A stretch of 64,000 nucleotides of DNA from Bradyrhizobium monzae. Its GTDB lineage: Bacteria; Pseudomonadota; Alphaproteobacteria; Rhizobiales; Xanthobacteraceae. The notes beneath the pieces are model-generated. The model had not been told where the DNA came from, did no database searches, and worked only from the letters and a program-made list of their open reading frames with translations. The first letter of the stretch is position 1. Every line of letters starts with the position of its first letter. Position numbers and translations under genes: made by a program. This document shows positions 8,917 to 17,375 of the stretch, piece after piece. The stretch lies in contig NZ_JAIRDQ010000004.1 of NCBI RefSeq assembly GCF_021458635.1, forward strand, positions 62,001 to 126,000. Direction: 5' to 3'.

Positions 8917-9047
8917 GAATCTCTATCACCTCCGAAAAGCTGCCGTGGGGCGGGCAAAGGCGCGGTGCGCCGTGCCCACCCTCTCGATGCCGATGCGTGC
9001 ATTGGTGGGCACGCTTCACTTTGCTCCCTACGGCACCGCGTCGTGCG

Positions 9048-9563
9048 TTAGATCTTCCCCGACACGTCCTTCTGCACGCGGTTGGCCATGTCGATCAGCC
9101 GGCGCCACGCCTTTTCCAGGAACGACATCACGCGGTCCATGTCCTGGTCGCTCGGCAGCGGGATCTCGAGCTTGCGGTCGCCCTCGGCGACCTTTGGCTC
9201 GCCCTTCTTCAGGGAATCGGATTTCGGCAGCGCCTCATCGATCTTGCCGGAGACGGTCGGACCGGTGGCCTGCCCCTTCAGCTTTTCTACCTCGGCCTGG
9301 AGCCGGCCGATCTCGGCATCGAGCGCGGAGCGCTCGTCGGGCACGGCGTAGCAGGCCCAGCCGGTGCCGTTCCTGGTACAGGTCGAGACCGTGCCGGTGC
9401 GGGTGTCGAGCCGCAACACGCCCTCGGGGATCGGCGTCATGCTGTAGCGGCCGTTTTCGCCGTCCGGTGCTGATTGCGCCGCAACCAGTCCGCTGCTGAC
9501 CGTCGTCACCGCAACGATTGCCGCAACACACCATGATCTTGTGGATGATTTCGCCGGTCTCAT
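9048..9563 (-). CDS. Exported protein of unknown function with coiled-coil segment
   Basis: 171 residues. The ATG at 9563 (MRPAKSSTRSWCVAAIVAVT) has GGAG nearby and opens a good signal peptide ending near LVAAQSA; the frame is open further upstream but without a signal-like start. The mature part begins with a small domain (GRYSMTPIPEGVLRLDTRTG, then two cysteines in STCTRNGTGWACY) and continues with a heptad-like helix (LDAEIGRLQAEVEKLKGQ) and a charged C-terminal region. The pattern with a Cys pair and 'LRLDTRTG' recurs in rhizobial exported proteins of unknown function. No enzymatic motif is visible. The gene is upstream of yjbQ in the same direction and divergent from atpI. Confidence 0.75.
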   Translation of the reverse strand: MRPAKSSTRSWCVAAIVAVTTVSSGLVAAQSAPDGENGRYSMTPIPEGVLRLDTRTGTVSTCTRNGTGWACYAVPDERSALDAEIGRLQAEVEKLKGQATGPTVSGKIDEALPKSDSLKKGEPKVAEGDRKLEIPLPSDQDMDRVMSFLEKAWRRLIDMANRVQKDVSGKI

Positions 9564-9854
9564 CGCGCTCTCCGCCACGCCGCGAAAGCTGGCACCTCCC
9601 GGAATTCTACACCCGGGCGGGCGACGGCGCACCGCCCGCTCGCTCGAATCCGCTGCCAAAAACCGCATCCGTGGAATCAACGATGGCGACGCCCGCTTTG
9701 ATCCCGAAAGCCGCGGCGAAATGTCGGCCATATCGGCGGATCGCGCGGAGACCTGCTGCGGTGCGGCGTCACGCTGTGTGCAGCGCTGGCGCGCAAGGCA
9801 ATATCATCAGGTAAATCAAATAGATAAACGAACACGACGCGATCGTGACTTGGC

Positions 9855-9883
9855 TTGACTTGATTATGAGCGGTCAGTATGGT
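9855..9883 (+). promoter_or_regulatory. Candidate promoter for the F0 ATP synthase operon
   Basis: TTGACT at 9855-9860 and TATGGT at 9878-9883 are separated by 17 bases and lie 67 bp before atpI. The remaining upstream sequence (9564-9854) holds no gene that I can recognise. This is a consensus match only. Confidence 0.35.
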
Positions 9884-9949
9884 CCGCGCGGCTTTTGAGG
9901 GTGGCGGGCGTAGTTTCCATTCAACCGCAGCGTTTCTGGTCTTCGTGGC

Positions 9950-10321
9950 ATGGCTCAAGACACGGGACACGGCGAGAATGGAGATCGCGATAGATCGCCC
10001 GAGGAAGCTGCGCTTTCCGAACGGCTCGGAAATCTTGAACAGCGGTTGTCCGAATTTCGCGGCCGCCACGTCAAGACCGAGCAACCCGCAGGTGACGGAG
10101 AAGACAGAGCGGCCAGAGCTTCGGCGATGGCGCTTGGTTTCCGGTTATCCTCCGAGTTGGTCGCCGGTGTCGTTGTCGGAGCGGGGATTGGCTGGGGTTT
10201 CGACCGCTTGCTGTCGACGTCGCCCTTCGGATTTATCGTGTTCATGCTGCTGGGCTTCGTGGCCGGCGTGGTGAATGTGGTGAGAACGGCGGGCGCGGGT
10301 CAAAGGCGCGGTGGTTCGTAA
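9950..10321 (+). CDS. atpI: ATP synthase protein I (AtpI)
   Basis: 123 residues: a hydrophilic, charged N-terminal half followed by two membrane helices (about 70-90 and 94-115) with ELVAGVVVGAGIGWGFDRLL, the typical AtpI pattern of the alphaproteobacterial short form. AtpI helps assemble the F0 rotor ring and may take part in Mg2+ handling; it is not a structural subunit of the finished enzyme. It is first in the F0 operon atpI-atpB-atpE-atpF'-atpF, 114 bp before atpB. The F1 genes are not in the window, as expected for alphaproteobacteria, where F0 and F1 operons are separate. Confidence 0.93.
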   Translation: MAQDTGHGENGDRDRSPEEAALSERLGNLEQRLSEFRGRHVKTEQPAGDGEDRAARASAMALGFRLSSELVAGVVVGAGIGWGFDRLLSTSPFGFIVFMLLGFVAGVVNVVRTAGAGQRRGGS

Positions 10322-10435
10322 GCTGATCCGACACGAGGAGAGGAATTTTCGCGCCGGCTTCGCCGGTGCGGGCCGGCCCGGCCGGTAGACCGAGACCAGC
10401 CGGCATCGCCCGGCAGACCAAGAGATGCCGCGCCG

Positions 10436-11185
10436 ATGAAAATCGATCCGATCCACCAGTTCAACATCGAGCCTCTCTTCACGATCGGCCATATCGGCAA
10501 TCACACGATCGCGTTCACCAATTCATCGCTCTACATGCTGGTGGCAGTGGCGATCATCTCGTTCCTGATGCTTGCCAGCGGTACGCAGCTGGTTCCCGGG
10601 CGCCTTCAGTCGGTCGCCGAAATCTCCTACGAGTTCATCGCCTCGACCATCCGTTCGACGGCCGGCTCGGAAGGCATGAAGTTCTTCCCGCTGATCTTCT
10701 CGCTGTTCATGTTCCTGTGCGTCTCGAACCTGGTCGGCATCATCCCCTACACCTTCACGATCTCGAGCCATCTGATCGTGACGGCAGCGCTTGCGCTCCT
10801 GGTCTTCTTCACCGTCCTGATCTACGGCGTCGCCAAGAACGGCCTGAAATTCTTCTCGATCTTCGTGCCCCACGGCGTCCCCGGCTACATCCTGCCGCTG
10901 GTGATGTTCATCGAGATCCTGTCGTTCTTCCTGCGGCCGGTCTCCCACAGCGTCCGTCTGTTCGCCAACATGCTGGCCGGCCACATCGCGCTGAAAGTGT
11001 TCGCGGGCTTCGTCGCCATGCTCGGCTTCTCGCTCGGCGCGCTGGGCTGGGTCGGCGGCGTGCTGCCGCTGGCGCTCACGATCGCGCTGTACGCTCTCGA
11101 GATCCTGGTCGCGTTCCTGCAAGCCTATGTGTTTGCGATCCTGACCTGCATCTACCTCAACGACGCCATTCATCCGGGACACTAA
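10436..11185 (+). CDS. atpB: F0F1 ATP synthase subunit a
   Basis: 249 residues, five to six membrane helices. This is the proton-channel stator subunit of F0 in the inner membrane. The essential arginine that faces the c-ring is R174 in [16 protein letters not shown], the family's signature. The N-terminus [15 protein letters not shown] and the [20 protein letters not shown] stretch are typical of alphaproteobacteria. It is the second gene of the operon and has normal length, with no sign of disruption. Confidence 0.97.
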   Translation: MKIDPIHQFNIEPLFTIGHIGNHTIAFTNSSLYMLVAVAIISFLMLASGTQLVPGRLQSVAEISYEFIASTIRSTAGSEGMKFFPLIFSLFMFLCVSNLVGIIPYTFTISSHLIVTAALALLVFFTVLIYGVAKNGLKFFSIFVPHGVPGYILPLVMFIEILSFFLRPVSHSVRLFANMLAGHIALKVFAGFVAMLGFSLGALGWVGGVLPLALTIALYALEILVAFLQAYVFAILTCIYLNDAIHPGH

Positions 11186-11238
11186 GCGGTCCGGGGAATT
11201 TCCACCCAAAACCCAATCTTTCTTCCAAGGAGTCTAAA

Positions 11239-11469
11239 ATGGATCCGGCAGCAGCAAAACTTATCGGCGCGGGCATCGCATGCATCGGCATGGGCGGCGC
11301 AGGCGTCGGCGTGGGCGTGATCTTCGGCAACTACCTCGCCGCAGCCGTTCGCAACCCGTCGGCTGCTCAGGGCCAGTTCGGCAACCTGATCTTCGGCTTC
11401 GCCGTGACCGAAGCGCTCGGCATTTTCTCGCTGCTGATCGCACTGCTGCTGCTGTTCGTTCCGCTCTGA
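11239..11469 (+). CDS. atpE: F0F1 ATP synthase subunit c
   Basis: 76 residues, a helical hairpin of two membrane segments joined by the polar loop [10 protein letters not shown] (the RNP loop that contacts F1). The proton-carrying carboxylate is E58 in [10 protein letters not shown]. The glycine-rich first helix ([14 protein letters not shown]) gives the tight packing needed in the c-ring. CCAAGGAG sits six bases before the ATG at 11239, a stronger ribosome site than its neighbours have. This fits the need for many copies of c per complex. Confidence 0.97.
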   Translation: MDPAAAKLIGAGIACIGMGGAGVGVGVIFGNYLAAAVRNPSAAQGQFGNLIFGFAVTEALGIFSLLIALLLLFVPL

Positions 11470-11529
11470 GGACGAATTTTCGCGCCGCTTCAACCGAAGC
11501 GGCGCGCATGACAGCAACAGGAGAACTCC

Positions 11530-12093
11530 ATGGCTGAGAGTCATGGCGGGGCGAAAAGTCCGGCGGCGGGCGCCCACACCGAGACCGAAGGCGGTCACGG
11601 TGGCGGTTTTCCGCCGTTCGAGAGCAGCACCTTCGCTTCGCAGCTGGTGTCGCTCGCGATCTTCTTCGTCGTGCTTTACGTGATCGTGTCCAAGCTCGCA
11701 CTGCCGAAGGTCGGCGGTGCGATCGAAGCGCGTCAGAACAAGATCGAGGGTGACCTCGCCGAAGCGCAGACGCTGAAGGATCAGTCCGACGCGGCGCTGA
11801 AGGCCTATGAAGGCGAGCTTGCTTCGGCGCGTTCGCGGGCACAGGCGATCGGCAACGAATCCCGCGACAAGGCGAATGCGCAGGCGGAAGCCGAGCGCAA
11901 GGCGCTGGAAGAGCAGCTGGCGGCCAAGCTCGCCGAGGCGGAGAAGACCATCGCCTCGACCCGCGCGACCGCCATGAGCAACGTCCGCGGCATCGCGGCC
12001 GATGCGGCAGGCACCATCGTGCAGCAGCTCACCGGCGTGGTTCCGGACGCGGCGTCGGTCAATGCCGCCGTTGATGCGTCCTTGAAGGGTTAG
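11530..12093 (+). CDS. atpF': F0F1 ATP synthase subunit b'
   Basis: 187 residues. A Gly/His-rich N-terminal extension of about 30 residues precedes a single membrane helix ([22 protein letters not shown]), then a long charged helix that runs to the C-terminus and forms half of the peripheral stalk. Two different b-type genes side by side (b' and b) are normal for photosynthetic bacteria and alphaproteobacteria, where they pair as a heterodimer. In some annotations the gene is called atpG or atpX. Only 5 bp separate it from atpF. Confidence 0.94.
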   Translation: MAESHGGAKSPAAGAHTETEGGHGGGFPPFESSTFASQLVSLAIFFVVLYVIVSKLALPKVGGAIEARQNKIEGDLAEAQTLKDQSDAALKAYEGELASARSRAQAIGNESRDKANAQAEAERKALEEQLAAKLAEAEKTIASTRATAMSNVRGIAADAAGTIVQQLTGVVPDAASVNAAVDASLKG

Positions 12094-12098
12094 TCGAT

Positions 12099-12584
12099 AT
12101 GTTCTTCGAACCTGAATTCTGGGTCGCCGTCGCCTTCGTGATTCTGATGGTCGTGTTCGGCTATCTCGGGGTCTTCAAGAAGGCGATGGCTGCGCTCGAC
12201 CATCGCGCCGACCGCATCAAGGCCGAGCTCGACGACGCGACCCGCCTGAAGCAGGAAGCCGCCAAGGTGCTCGCCGACTACAAGGCGCGCAGTGCCACGG
12301 CCGAGCGCGAGGCTGCCGACATCATCGCCAACGCCAGGAGTGAAGCCGAGCGCATCGCGACCGAGGCCAAGGCCAAGGTGGAAGACTTCGTCGCCCGCCG
12401 CACCAAGACCGCGGAGAGCAAGATCGCGCTCGCCGAGGCCCAGGCGGTGGCCGATGTTCGCGCCGCAGCCGCGGAAGCCGCCGTCCAGGCCGCCTCCACG
12501 ATCCTGTCGCAGTCGGTCAAGGGCCAGGTCGCCGACGATCTGCTCGCCAAGGGCATTACCGAGGTTCGCCAGAAGCTGAACTGA
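12099..12584 (+). CDS. atpF: F0F1 ATP synthase subunit b
   Basis: 161 residues: an N-terminal membrane helix ([21 protein letters not shown]) followed by a long amphipathic helix rich in Ala, Glu, Lys and Arg that dimerises with b' to form the stator stalk holding F1. It is the last gene of the operon, and a strong terminator starts 25 bp after its stop. Length and layout match the family. Confidence 0.95.
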   Translation: MFFEPEFWVAVAFVILMVVFGYLGVFKKAMAALDHRADRIKAELDDATRLKQEAAKVLADYKARSATAEREAADIIANARSEAERIATEAKAKVEDFVARRTKTAESKIALAEAQAVADVRAAAAEAAVQAASTILSQSVKGQVADDLLAKGITEVRQKLN

Positions 12585-12609
12585 GGGCAGACGCCTCACC
12601 CATCAAAAA

Positions 12610-12636
12610 GCCGGCGCGATGAGCGCCGGCTTTTTT
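12610..12636 (+). terminator. Intrinsic terminator of the F0 operon
   Basis: GCCGGCGC at 12610-12617 pairs with 12623-12630 around the loop GATGA, followed directly by six T. The A-run before the stem can extend pairing with the T-run, giving possible function in both directions. Confidence 0.93.
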
Positions 12637-12660
12637 GTTTTGTGCGTGATGCTTCCTCAT

Positions 12661-12743
12661 CGTCATGCCCGGGCTCGTCCCGGGCATCCACGCCTTGGCC
12701 GCCAAAAAGAACGTGGATGGCCGGGACAAGCCCGGCCATGACG
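12661..12743. repeat. Intergenic palindromic element, family A, copy 1
   Basis: The two ends (CGTCATGCCCGGGC at the left, GCCCGGCCATGACG at the right) are inverted and nearly complementary over about 33 bases, and each arm contains its own short palindrome. A second copy with the same ends lies at 48733-48818. It sits right after the atpF terminator and before the stop of the convergent gene. The type is common between genes in Bradyrhizobium in my recollection. Confidence 0.8.
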
Positions 12744-12757
12744 GCTGAAAGCGTGCC

Positions 12758-13402
12758 TTACTTCTTCTTCCGCGCTTTCGGCTCGGGCGACAGGGCCTGC
12801 GGGTCGAAGCCGACGTAGAAGATGTAGGAATCGGCGGCTGCGGCCGACGGCACCGGGTAGGACAGGTCCTCGGCAACGAAGGTGAAGGGCACGCTGCCGC
12901 CTTCGGACATCTCGACCGTGGTCCGGTAGGCCTTCGAGGCGATCACCTTCTCGCCGACGCCACCCTGCACCACGGCGACGCGCAGGGGCACCTCGACCGT
13001 GTTGGGCGCGCCCGCGGGGCCGGCGATGACCCGGCCCTGGATGCCGATGCGCGCGGTGATCTCGCCACCGTTGCGGACGCATTCGCGCGCCATTTTGGTG
13101 ATCGAGGCCTGGAAGCGGACATCGTTGCCGACGGCTGGCTTGCCTGTCGCCCCGACCCCGTAAGTGGACGCTCCGGCGCGCACCGTGACCTGCGGGCAAT
13201 CGATGTCGTCATCGGCCGCCGGCTGGCCCGGCGCGGGCGCCGGCTTGGCCGGCTCGTCGGATTTGCCGCCGAACAGGCTCTTGAAGCGATCGGTCAGCGA
13301 CTGCGCAGCGACCGGCGACACGGAAGCGAATGACACCGACAGCGCCAGCGCAATCACCGGACCCCGCCGCAGCGCTTTCCGCAATGAGCGAAGCTCGTTC
13401 AT
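12758..13402 (-). CDS. Exported protein of unknown function
   Basis: 214 residues. The N-terminus (MNELRSLRKALRRGPVIALA, then SVSFASVSPVAAQS) is a clear signal peptide with a cleavage site near VAAQ. A short linker rich in Ala and Pro follows, then a domain starting DDIDCPQVTVRAGASTYGVG that looks like a beta-rich module. The visible features are two conserved-looking cysteines (C69 region and the ARECVRNGG segment), RIGIQGRVIAGPAG, and a lysine-rich C-terminus (KARKKK). I do not recognise a named family; proteins like this occur widely in Bradyrhizobium as hypothetical. It lies 120 bp upstream-to-downstream beside the RimJ-like gene on the same strand, without clear operon spacing. Confidence 0.75.
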   Translation of the reverse strand: MNELRSLRKALRRGPVIALALSVSFASVSPVAAQSLTDRFKSLFGGKSDEPAKPAPAPGQPAADDDIDCPQVTVRAGASTYGVGATGKPAVGNDVRFQASITKMARECVRNGGEITARIGIQGRVIAGPAGAPNTVEVPLRVAVVQGGVGEKVIASKAYRTTVEMSEGGSVPFTFVAEDLSYPVPSAAAADSYIFYVGFDPQALSPEPKARKKK

Positions 13403-13522
13403 GAACGCCTGTACTCCATGACAACATCCCGGCCGATTGCCGGCGTGGTGCGGGTTATATCGCCAAAATCGGCGATCCCAAGGCAGGAAAAAACTGGACT
13501 TTGGCCGTATGGAAGACCCGCC

Positions 13523-14110
13523 TCAGCCCCGGAAGTCCTCGTGCAGCAGGCCGAACAGCAGATGGTCCTGCCAGACCCCGTTGATGCAGAGATAGCGGCG
13601 CGCCAGCCCCTCGCGCGAGAAGCCGCACTTCTCCAGCACCCGGATCGACGGCGCATTGGTGGGGATGCAGGCGGCCTCGACCCGGTGCAGGTTGAGCTCG
13701 CCGAACAGCGTCGGCAGCAGCACCCGCAGCGCCGCGGTCATGTAGCCGCGATGGGTGTGGGGCTGGCCGACCCAATAGCCGATGGTGCCGGCCTGGACGA
13801 TGCCGCGCCGGACATTGGCGAGCGTGATGCCGCCGACCATGGCGCCGTCGAGCTCGCGGAAGATCAGAAAGGGATAGGAGCGGTCCGCCGCGATGTCCTC
13901 GGAATAGCGGCGCAGGCGGCGGCGGAAGCCGGACCGGGTCAGGTCGTCCGACGGCCAGATCGGCTCCCACGGCGTCAAGTAATCGCGGCTGGTCTCGCGC
14001 AGATGCGCCCATTGCAGGAAATCCGACATCTGCGGCGCCCGCAGCAACAACCCGTTGCCGCGGGGGGCGAGAGCAGCAGGTCCGCTGGATGGCAGGCGAA
14101 AGAGGGCCAT
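13523..14110 (-). CDS. GNAT-family N-acetyltransferase, RimJ-like
   Basis: 195 residues, the normal size for RimJ/RimL-type enzymes. The acetyl-CoA binding motif is recognisable around IGYWVGQPHTHRGYMTAALR, followed by RVEAACIPTNAPSIRVLEK and CGFSREGLARRYL, the classic RimJ/RimL tail. RimJ acetylates the N-terminal alanine of ribosomal protein S5; members outside enterics may act on other proteins or small molecules, so the substrate is not certain. The gene follows the M16 protease gene (39 bp apart) on the same strand and is probably in one transcript with thrC and the protease. Confidence 0.87.
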   Translation of the reverse strand: MALFRLPSSGPAALAPRGNGLLLRAPQMSDFLQWAHLRETSRDYLTPWEPIWPSDDLTRSGFRRRLRRYSEDIAADRSYPFLIFRELDGAMVGGITLANVRRGIVQAGTIGYWVGQPHTHRGYMTAALRVLLPTLFGELNLHRVEAACIPTNAPSIRVLEKCGFSREGLARRYLCINGVWQDHLLFGLLHEDFRG

Positions 14111-14149
14111 GGTGATGCTTCCCGGGACGGGGCGCTCGTTGCGCGGCTC

Positions 14150-15439
14150 CTAGTGCAGCCGCGCCTTGGCGCGCGCCTTCGTCAATCCTTCCGCAAAAGA
14201 CACCGCCGTGTCCAGACCCCTGCCGCTGCCCAATGCAACTACTGCAGGGCGGCTGCGCGAAAGCAGTGCACGCGCCGCATCTCGGGTCGATTCGACACTC
14301 ACGGCGTCGATCCGGGCCACCAGCTCCTGCACCGTCTGCGGCCGGCCATAGGCCAACACGTGCCGGGCGAGTTGCTCGGCGCGCGAGGAGCAGCTCTCCA
14401 GCGCCATCAGCAGGCCCGCCTTCATCTGCGCCTTGGCGCGGGCGATCTCGGCCTCGGTCAGGGTCTCGACCGAATCATTCATGATGTCGACCACGACCTC
14501 CATCATCTCCGGCGCGTCGGCGGGATCGGTGCCGGTGTAAAGGCCGAAGAAACCGGTGTCGGTATAGGGCGCGTGGAACGAGTAGATCGAGTAGCAGAGG
14601 CCGCGCTTCTCGCGGACTTCCTGGAACAGCCGCGACGACATTCCGCCGCCGAGGATGTTGGTGAAGACCTGGAGCGAGAACAGCGACAGGTCGGTCTGCG
14701 GCACGCCTTCCAGCGCCAGCGTCAGATGGGCCTGCTCGAGCTCGCGATGCACGACCTTGGCGCCGCCCTTGCCGAACTGGGCGGCCTGCGGCTTCGGCCC
14801 CGGCGTCGCGTCAAAGCTCGCAAAGCGCTTCTCGACCTCGGCGACGACCTGCTTGTGATCGACGGCACCGGCCGCCGCCACCACCATGTCGGGCCCGCGG
14901 TAATGCGTCGACAGATAGTCGCGCAGCGAGTCGCGGTTGAAGGCGCGCAGGGTCTTGGCGGTGCCGAGCAGCGAGCGGCCCATCGGCTGGTCGGGATAGC
15001 AGAGCTCGTTGAGATGCTCGAACACGACGTCGTCGGGCGTGTCCTGGGCCGCGCCGATCTCCTGCACGATGACGTTCTTCTCGCGCTCGAGCTCATCGGG
15101 CTCGAAGGCGGGGTTGGCCAGGATGTCGGCAAGCACGTCGAGCGCCAGTGGCACGTCGGCCTTCATCACGCGGGCATAATAGGACGTGGTCTCGGTCGAG
15201 GTGCCGGCATTGAGGTCGCCGCCGACCGCCTCGATTTCCTCGACGATCTCGCGCGAGGAGCGCCCGGTCGTGCCCTTGAACGCCATGTGCTCGAGCAGAT
15301 GCGAGATGCCATGCTCATTCGGTTTCTCGTCGCGGCCGCCGACGCCGGCCCAGACGCCGAGCGCGGCGGTCTCCAGATGCGGCATGTTGTCGGTGACGAC
15401 GGTCAGGCCGGAGGCAAGCTTGGAGATTTCGACGCTCAT
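14150..15439 (-). CDS. M16-family zinc metalloprotease (mitochondrial processing peptidase-like)
   Basis: 429 residues from the ATG at 15439. The inverted zinc motif HXXEH is present as HLLEH at 47-51, with the third ligand expected about 75 residues later in the conserved EREKNVIVQEI region. The N-terminal phrase MSVEISKLASGLTVVTDNMP and GGGMSSRLFQEVREKRGLCY in the second half are typical of the bacterial processing-peptidase relatives (PqqL/MppB branch). The start overlaps the thrC stop by 4 bp (ATGA), so translation is probably coupled. The longer frame to 15556 is inside thrC and has no ribosome site. It is a cytoplasmic or periplasm-facing peptidase of unknown substrate; pairing with thrC is a conserved rhizobial arrangement. 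Confidence 0.93.
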   Translation of the reverse strand: MSVEISKLASGLTVVTDNMPHLETAALGVWAGVGGRDEKPNEHGISHLLEHMAFKGTTGRSSREIVEEIEAVGGDLNAGTSTETTSYYARVMKADVPLALDVLADILANPAFEPDELEREKNVIVQEIGAAQDTPDDVVFEHLNELCYPDQPMGRSLLGTAKTLRAFNRDSLRDYLSTHYRGPDMVVAAAGAVDHKQVVAEVEKRFASFDATPGPKPQAAQFGKGGAKVVHRELEQAHLTLALEGVPQTDLSLFSLQVFTNILGGGMSSRLFQEVREKRGLCYSIYSFHAPYTDTGFFGLYTGTDPADAPEMMEVVVDIMNDSVETLTEAEIARAKAQMKAGLLMALESCSSRAEQLARHVLAYGRPQTVQELVARIDAVSVESTRDAARALLSRSRPAVVALGSGRGLDTAVSFAEGLTKARAKARLH

Positions 15440-16854
15440 CCGGCAACTCCCTGTTTCGCGGCACGGCTGACCGACAGCACGAACCGCTCCACCTCGGCCT
15501 GATCGTTCTTCATGACCTTCATATGTTCGGATTTGGTCATGAGACCGTCGAGCCACGCCGGCAGTTGCGGCCGCTGGCCGCAGGCCGCATCCACGGCATC
15601 AGGGAATTTGGCCGGATGCGCGGTCGAGAGTACGATGTTGGGCACGGTCGTGTCGGTGGTGTCGCGATCGGCGACCGCGAGCGCCACGGCGGTGTGGGGA
15701 TCGACAAGCTCGCCGGCCTCGCGCCAGGCGGCGCGGATCGCAGCCGCGGTTTCGGTCTCGTCGGCGCGGCCGGCGTCGAATTCTTCACGGATCGCAGCGA
15801 GCGTGGCGTCAGGCAGGACAAAGCGGCCCGACTGTTTCAGCGAATCCATCAACCGGCGCACACCGGCTGCGTCGCGCTTGCCGGCTTCGAACAGCAGCCG
15901 CTCGAAATTCGAGGAGATCTGGATGTCCATCGAGGGCGAGGCGGTGGCGTGCACCTCGCGCACCTCGTAGATGCCGGTCTTGAGCGTGCGGGCGAGAATG
16001 TCATTGACGTTGGCGGCAATGCGCAGCGTTCGCACGGGAAGCCCCATGCGCTTGGCAACGTAGCCTGCAAAAATATCGCCGAAATTGCCGGTCGGCACGA
16101 TGAAATCCACCGCACGTGCCGGCGCGCCGGCGGCGACTGCGGAGGTGAAATAATAAACCACCTGGGCGACGATGCGGGCCCAGTTGATGGAATTGACGCC
16201 GGACAGCGAGGTCGCATCGCGGAAGCGATGGTTGTTGAACATCCCCTTCACGAGCGCCTGGCAGTCGTCGAAATTGCCCTCGATGGCGAGCGCGTGGACG
16301 TTGGCTGCGCCCGTCGTCGTCATCATGCGCTGCTGCACCTCGGAGATGCGCTTGTGCGGGAACAGCACGACGAGATCGACATTCTCCAGCCCCGCGAACG
16401 CATCGACAGCCGCGCCGCCGGTGTCGCCGGAGGTCGCGACCACGATGGTGGTGCGCTGGCCGCGCTTGGCCAGCACATGGTCCATCAGACGCGAGATCAG
16501 CTGCATCGCCACGTCCTTGAAGGCGAGCGTCGGACCGTGGAACAGCTCCAGCACGAATTGATGCGGCGACATCTGGCGCAGCGGCACCACGGCCGGATGA
16601 CGGAAGGTGGCATAGGCCTCGTTCGCCATGCGACCGAGGTCGGCGTCGGAAATTTCGCCGCCGACGAAGGGACGGATCACGTCGACCGCGACCTCCCAAT
16701 AGGGGCGGCCGAAAAAGCCGGCGATGGTCTCGACCGGGAGTTGCGGCCAAGTCACCGGGACATACAGGCCGCCGTCGCGGGCAAGCCCCGTCAGCATCAC
16801 GTCGCAGAAGCCAAGCTCAGGGGCCTCGCCCCGGGTCGAGATATAACGAGTCAA
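15436..16854 (-). CDS. thrC: Threonine synthase
   Basis: 472 residues. It converts O-phosphohomoserine to threonine with pyridoxal phosphate; the Schiff-base lysine is K113 in LAFKDVAMQ. The phosphate-binding SGDTGGAA and the GNFGDIFAGY segment are also clear. I start it at a TTG at 16854: GGAGGG lies 4-5 bases upstream and the protein then begins MTRYISTRGEAP, which is how the family begins. The frame can be read from a TTG four codons earlier (16866), but that codon overlaps the ribosome site itself. It leads a probable thrC-M16 protease-rimJ transcript. Confidence 0.95.
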   Translation of the reverse strand: MTRYISTRGEAPELGFCDVMLTGLARDGGLYVPVTWPQLPVETIAGFFGRPYWEVAVDVIRPFVGGEISDADLGRMANEAYATFRHPAVVPLRQMSPHQFVLELFHGPTLAFKDVAMQLISRLMDHVLAKRGQRTTIVVATSGDTGGAAVDAFAGLENVDLVVLFPHKRISEVQQRMMTTTGAANVHALAIEGNFDDCQALVKGMFNNHRFRDATSLSGVNSINWARIVAQVVYYFTSAVAAGAPARAVDFIVPTGNFGDIFAGYVAKRMGLPVRTLRIAANVNDILARTLKTGIYEVREVHATASPSMDIQISSNFERLLFEAGKRDAAGVRRLMDSLKQSGRFVLPDATLAAIREEFDAGRADETETAAAIRAAWREAGELVDPHTAVALAVADRDTTDTTVPNIVLSTAHPAKFPDAVDAACGQRPQLPAWLDGLMTKSEHMKVMKNDQAEVERFVLSVSRAAKQGVAG

Positions 16855-16978
16855 ACTGCCCTCCAAAGGCCGGCCCGACCTGAGTCCGGGCCTTAAGCCT
16901 TTGATTTCACGATGTTCCTAGTTCACAGCCAGCGGCTCGCGGCACCATAGAGTGTTTTCCGGGGCCGCACCATGCCCA

Positions 16979-17091
16979 ACGAAAAAGGGCTGCGGCGGAT
17001 GCCGCAGCCCTTCTCTTGGAAGGTCTGTCGTTGATGTGTGCAGACCCGGTTTCCGTGTCGGGGGTCGGCCCCAAAAGTCGAGCGAGCTTTC
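16979..17091 (-). ncRNA. Candidate small RNA upstream of thrC
   Basis: In the 509-bp gap between thrC and the response regulator there is a strong minus-strand terminator (16982-17012) with no gene directly before it. About 100 bp upstream on that strand lies TTGACG (complement of 17109-17114), a possible -35 box; the matching -10 position (17086-17091, GAAAGC) is poor. A transcript of about 95 nt from near 17080 to the terminator would be GC-rich, with a G-rich 5' end and a Rho-independent 3' end. The alternative is that this hairpin ends a long 3' UTR of the response regulator at 17376. No open frame in the interval has a recognisable product. Confidence 0.3.
16982..17012 (-). terminator. 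Strong minus-strand intrinsic terminator
   Basis: AAGGGCTGCGGC at 16985-16996 pairs perfectly with 17001-17012 around GGAT. On the minus strand the stem is followed by TTTTTC. It lies upstream of thrC and would end whatever is transcribed leftward from 17013-17375. Confidence 0.85.
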
Positions 17092-17375
17092 GTCGCCTGT
17101 CACGAAATCGTCAAGAAGAAAAACGGCGCGCAACGCCGAATGTTCCTGTTTTTCCCGATATGTCCCCGCGGGGCCATCGATCAGGCCGCTCGGCGCTCGG
17201 TCCTGTTGCCTCTTTTTCCCGAATAGACGCGCACGACGGAACGAACGTCGCGTCGGCCCATTGTGTCGGCGGAAGGTTTCAGCCGTCGTCCACGCATTGC
17301 CCGGATGCGCGGCTGGGCCGATCCGTCGGCCGAACCGGCTGCATCCTGGAGCAACCGGTTCGGTCCCTGACGGTG

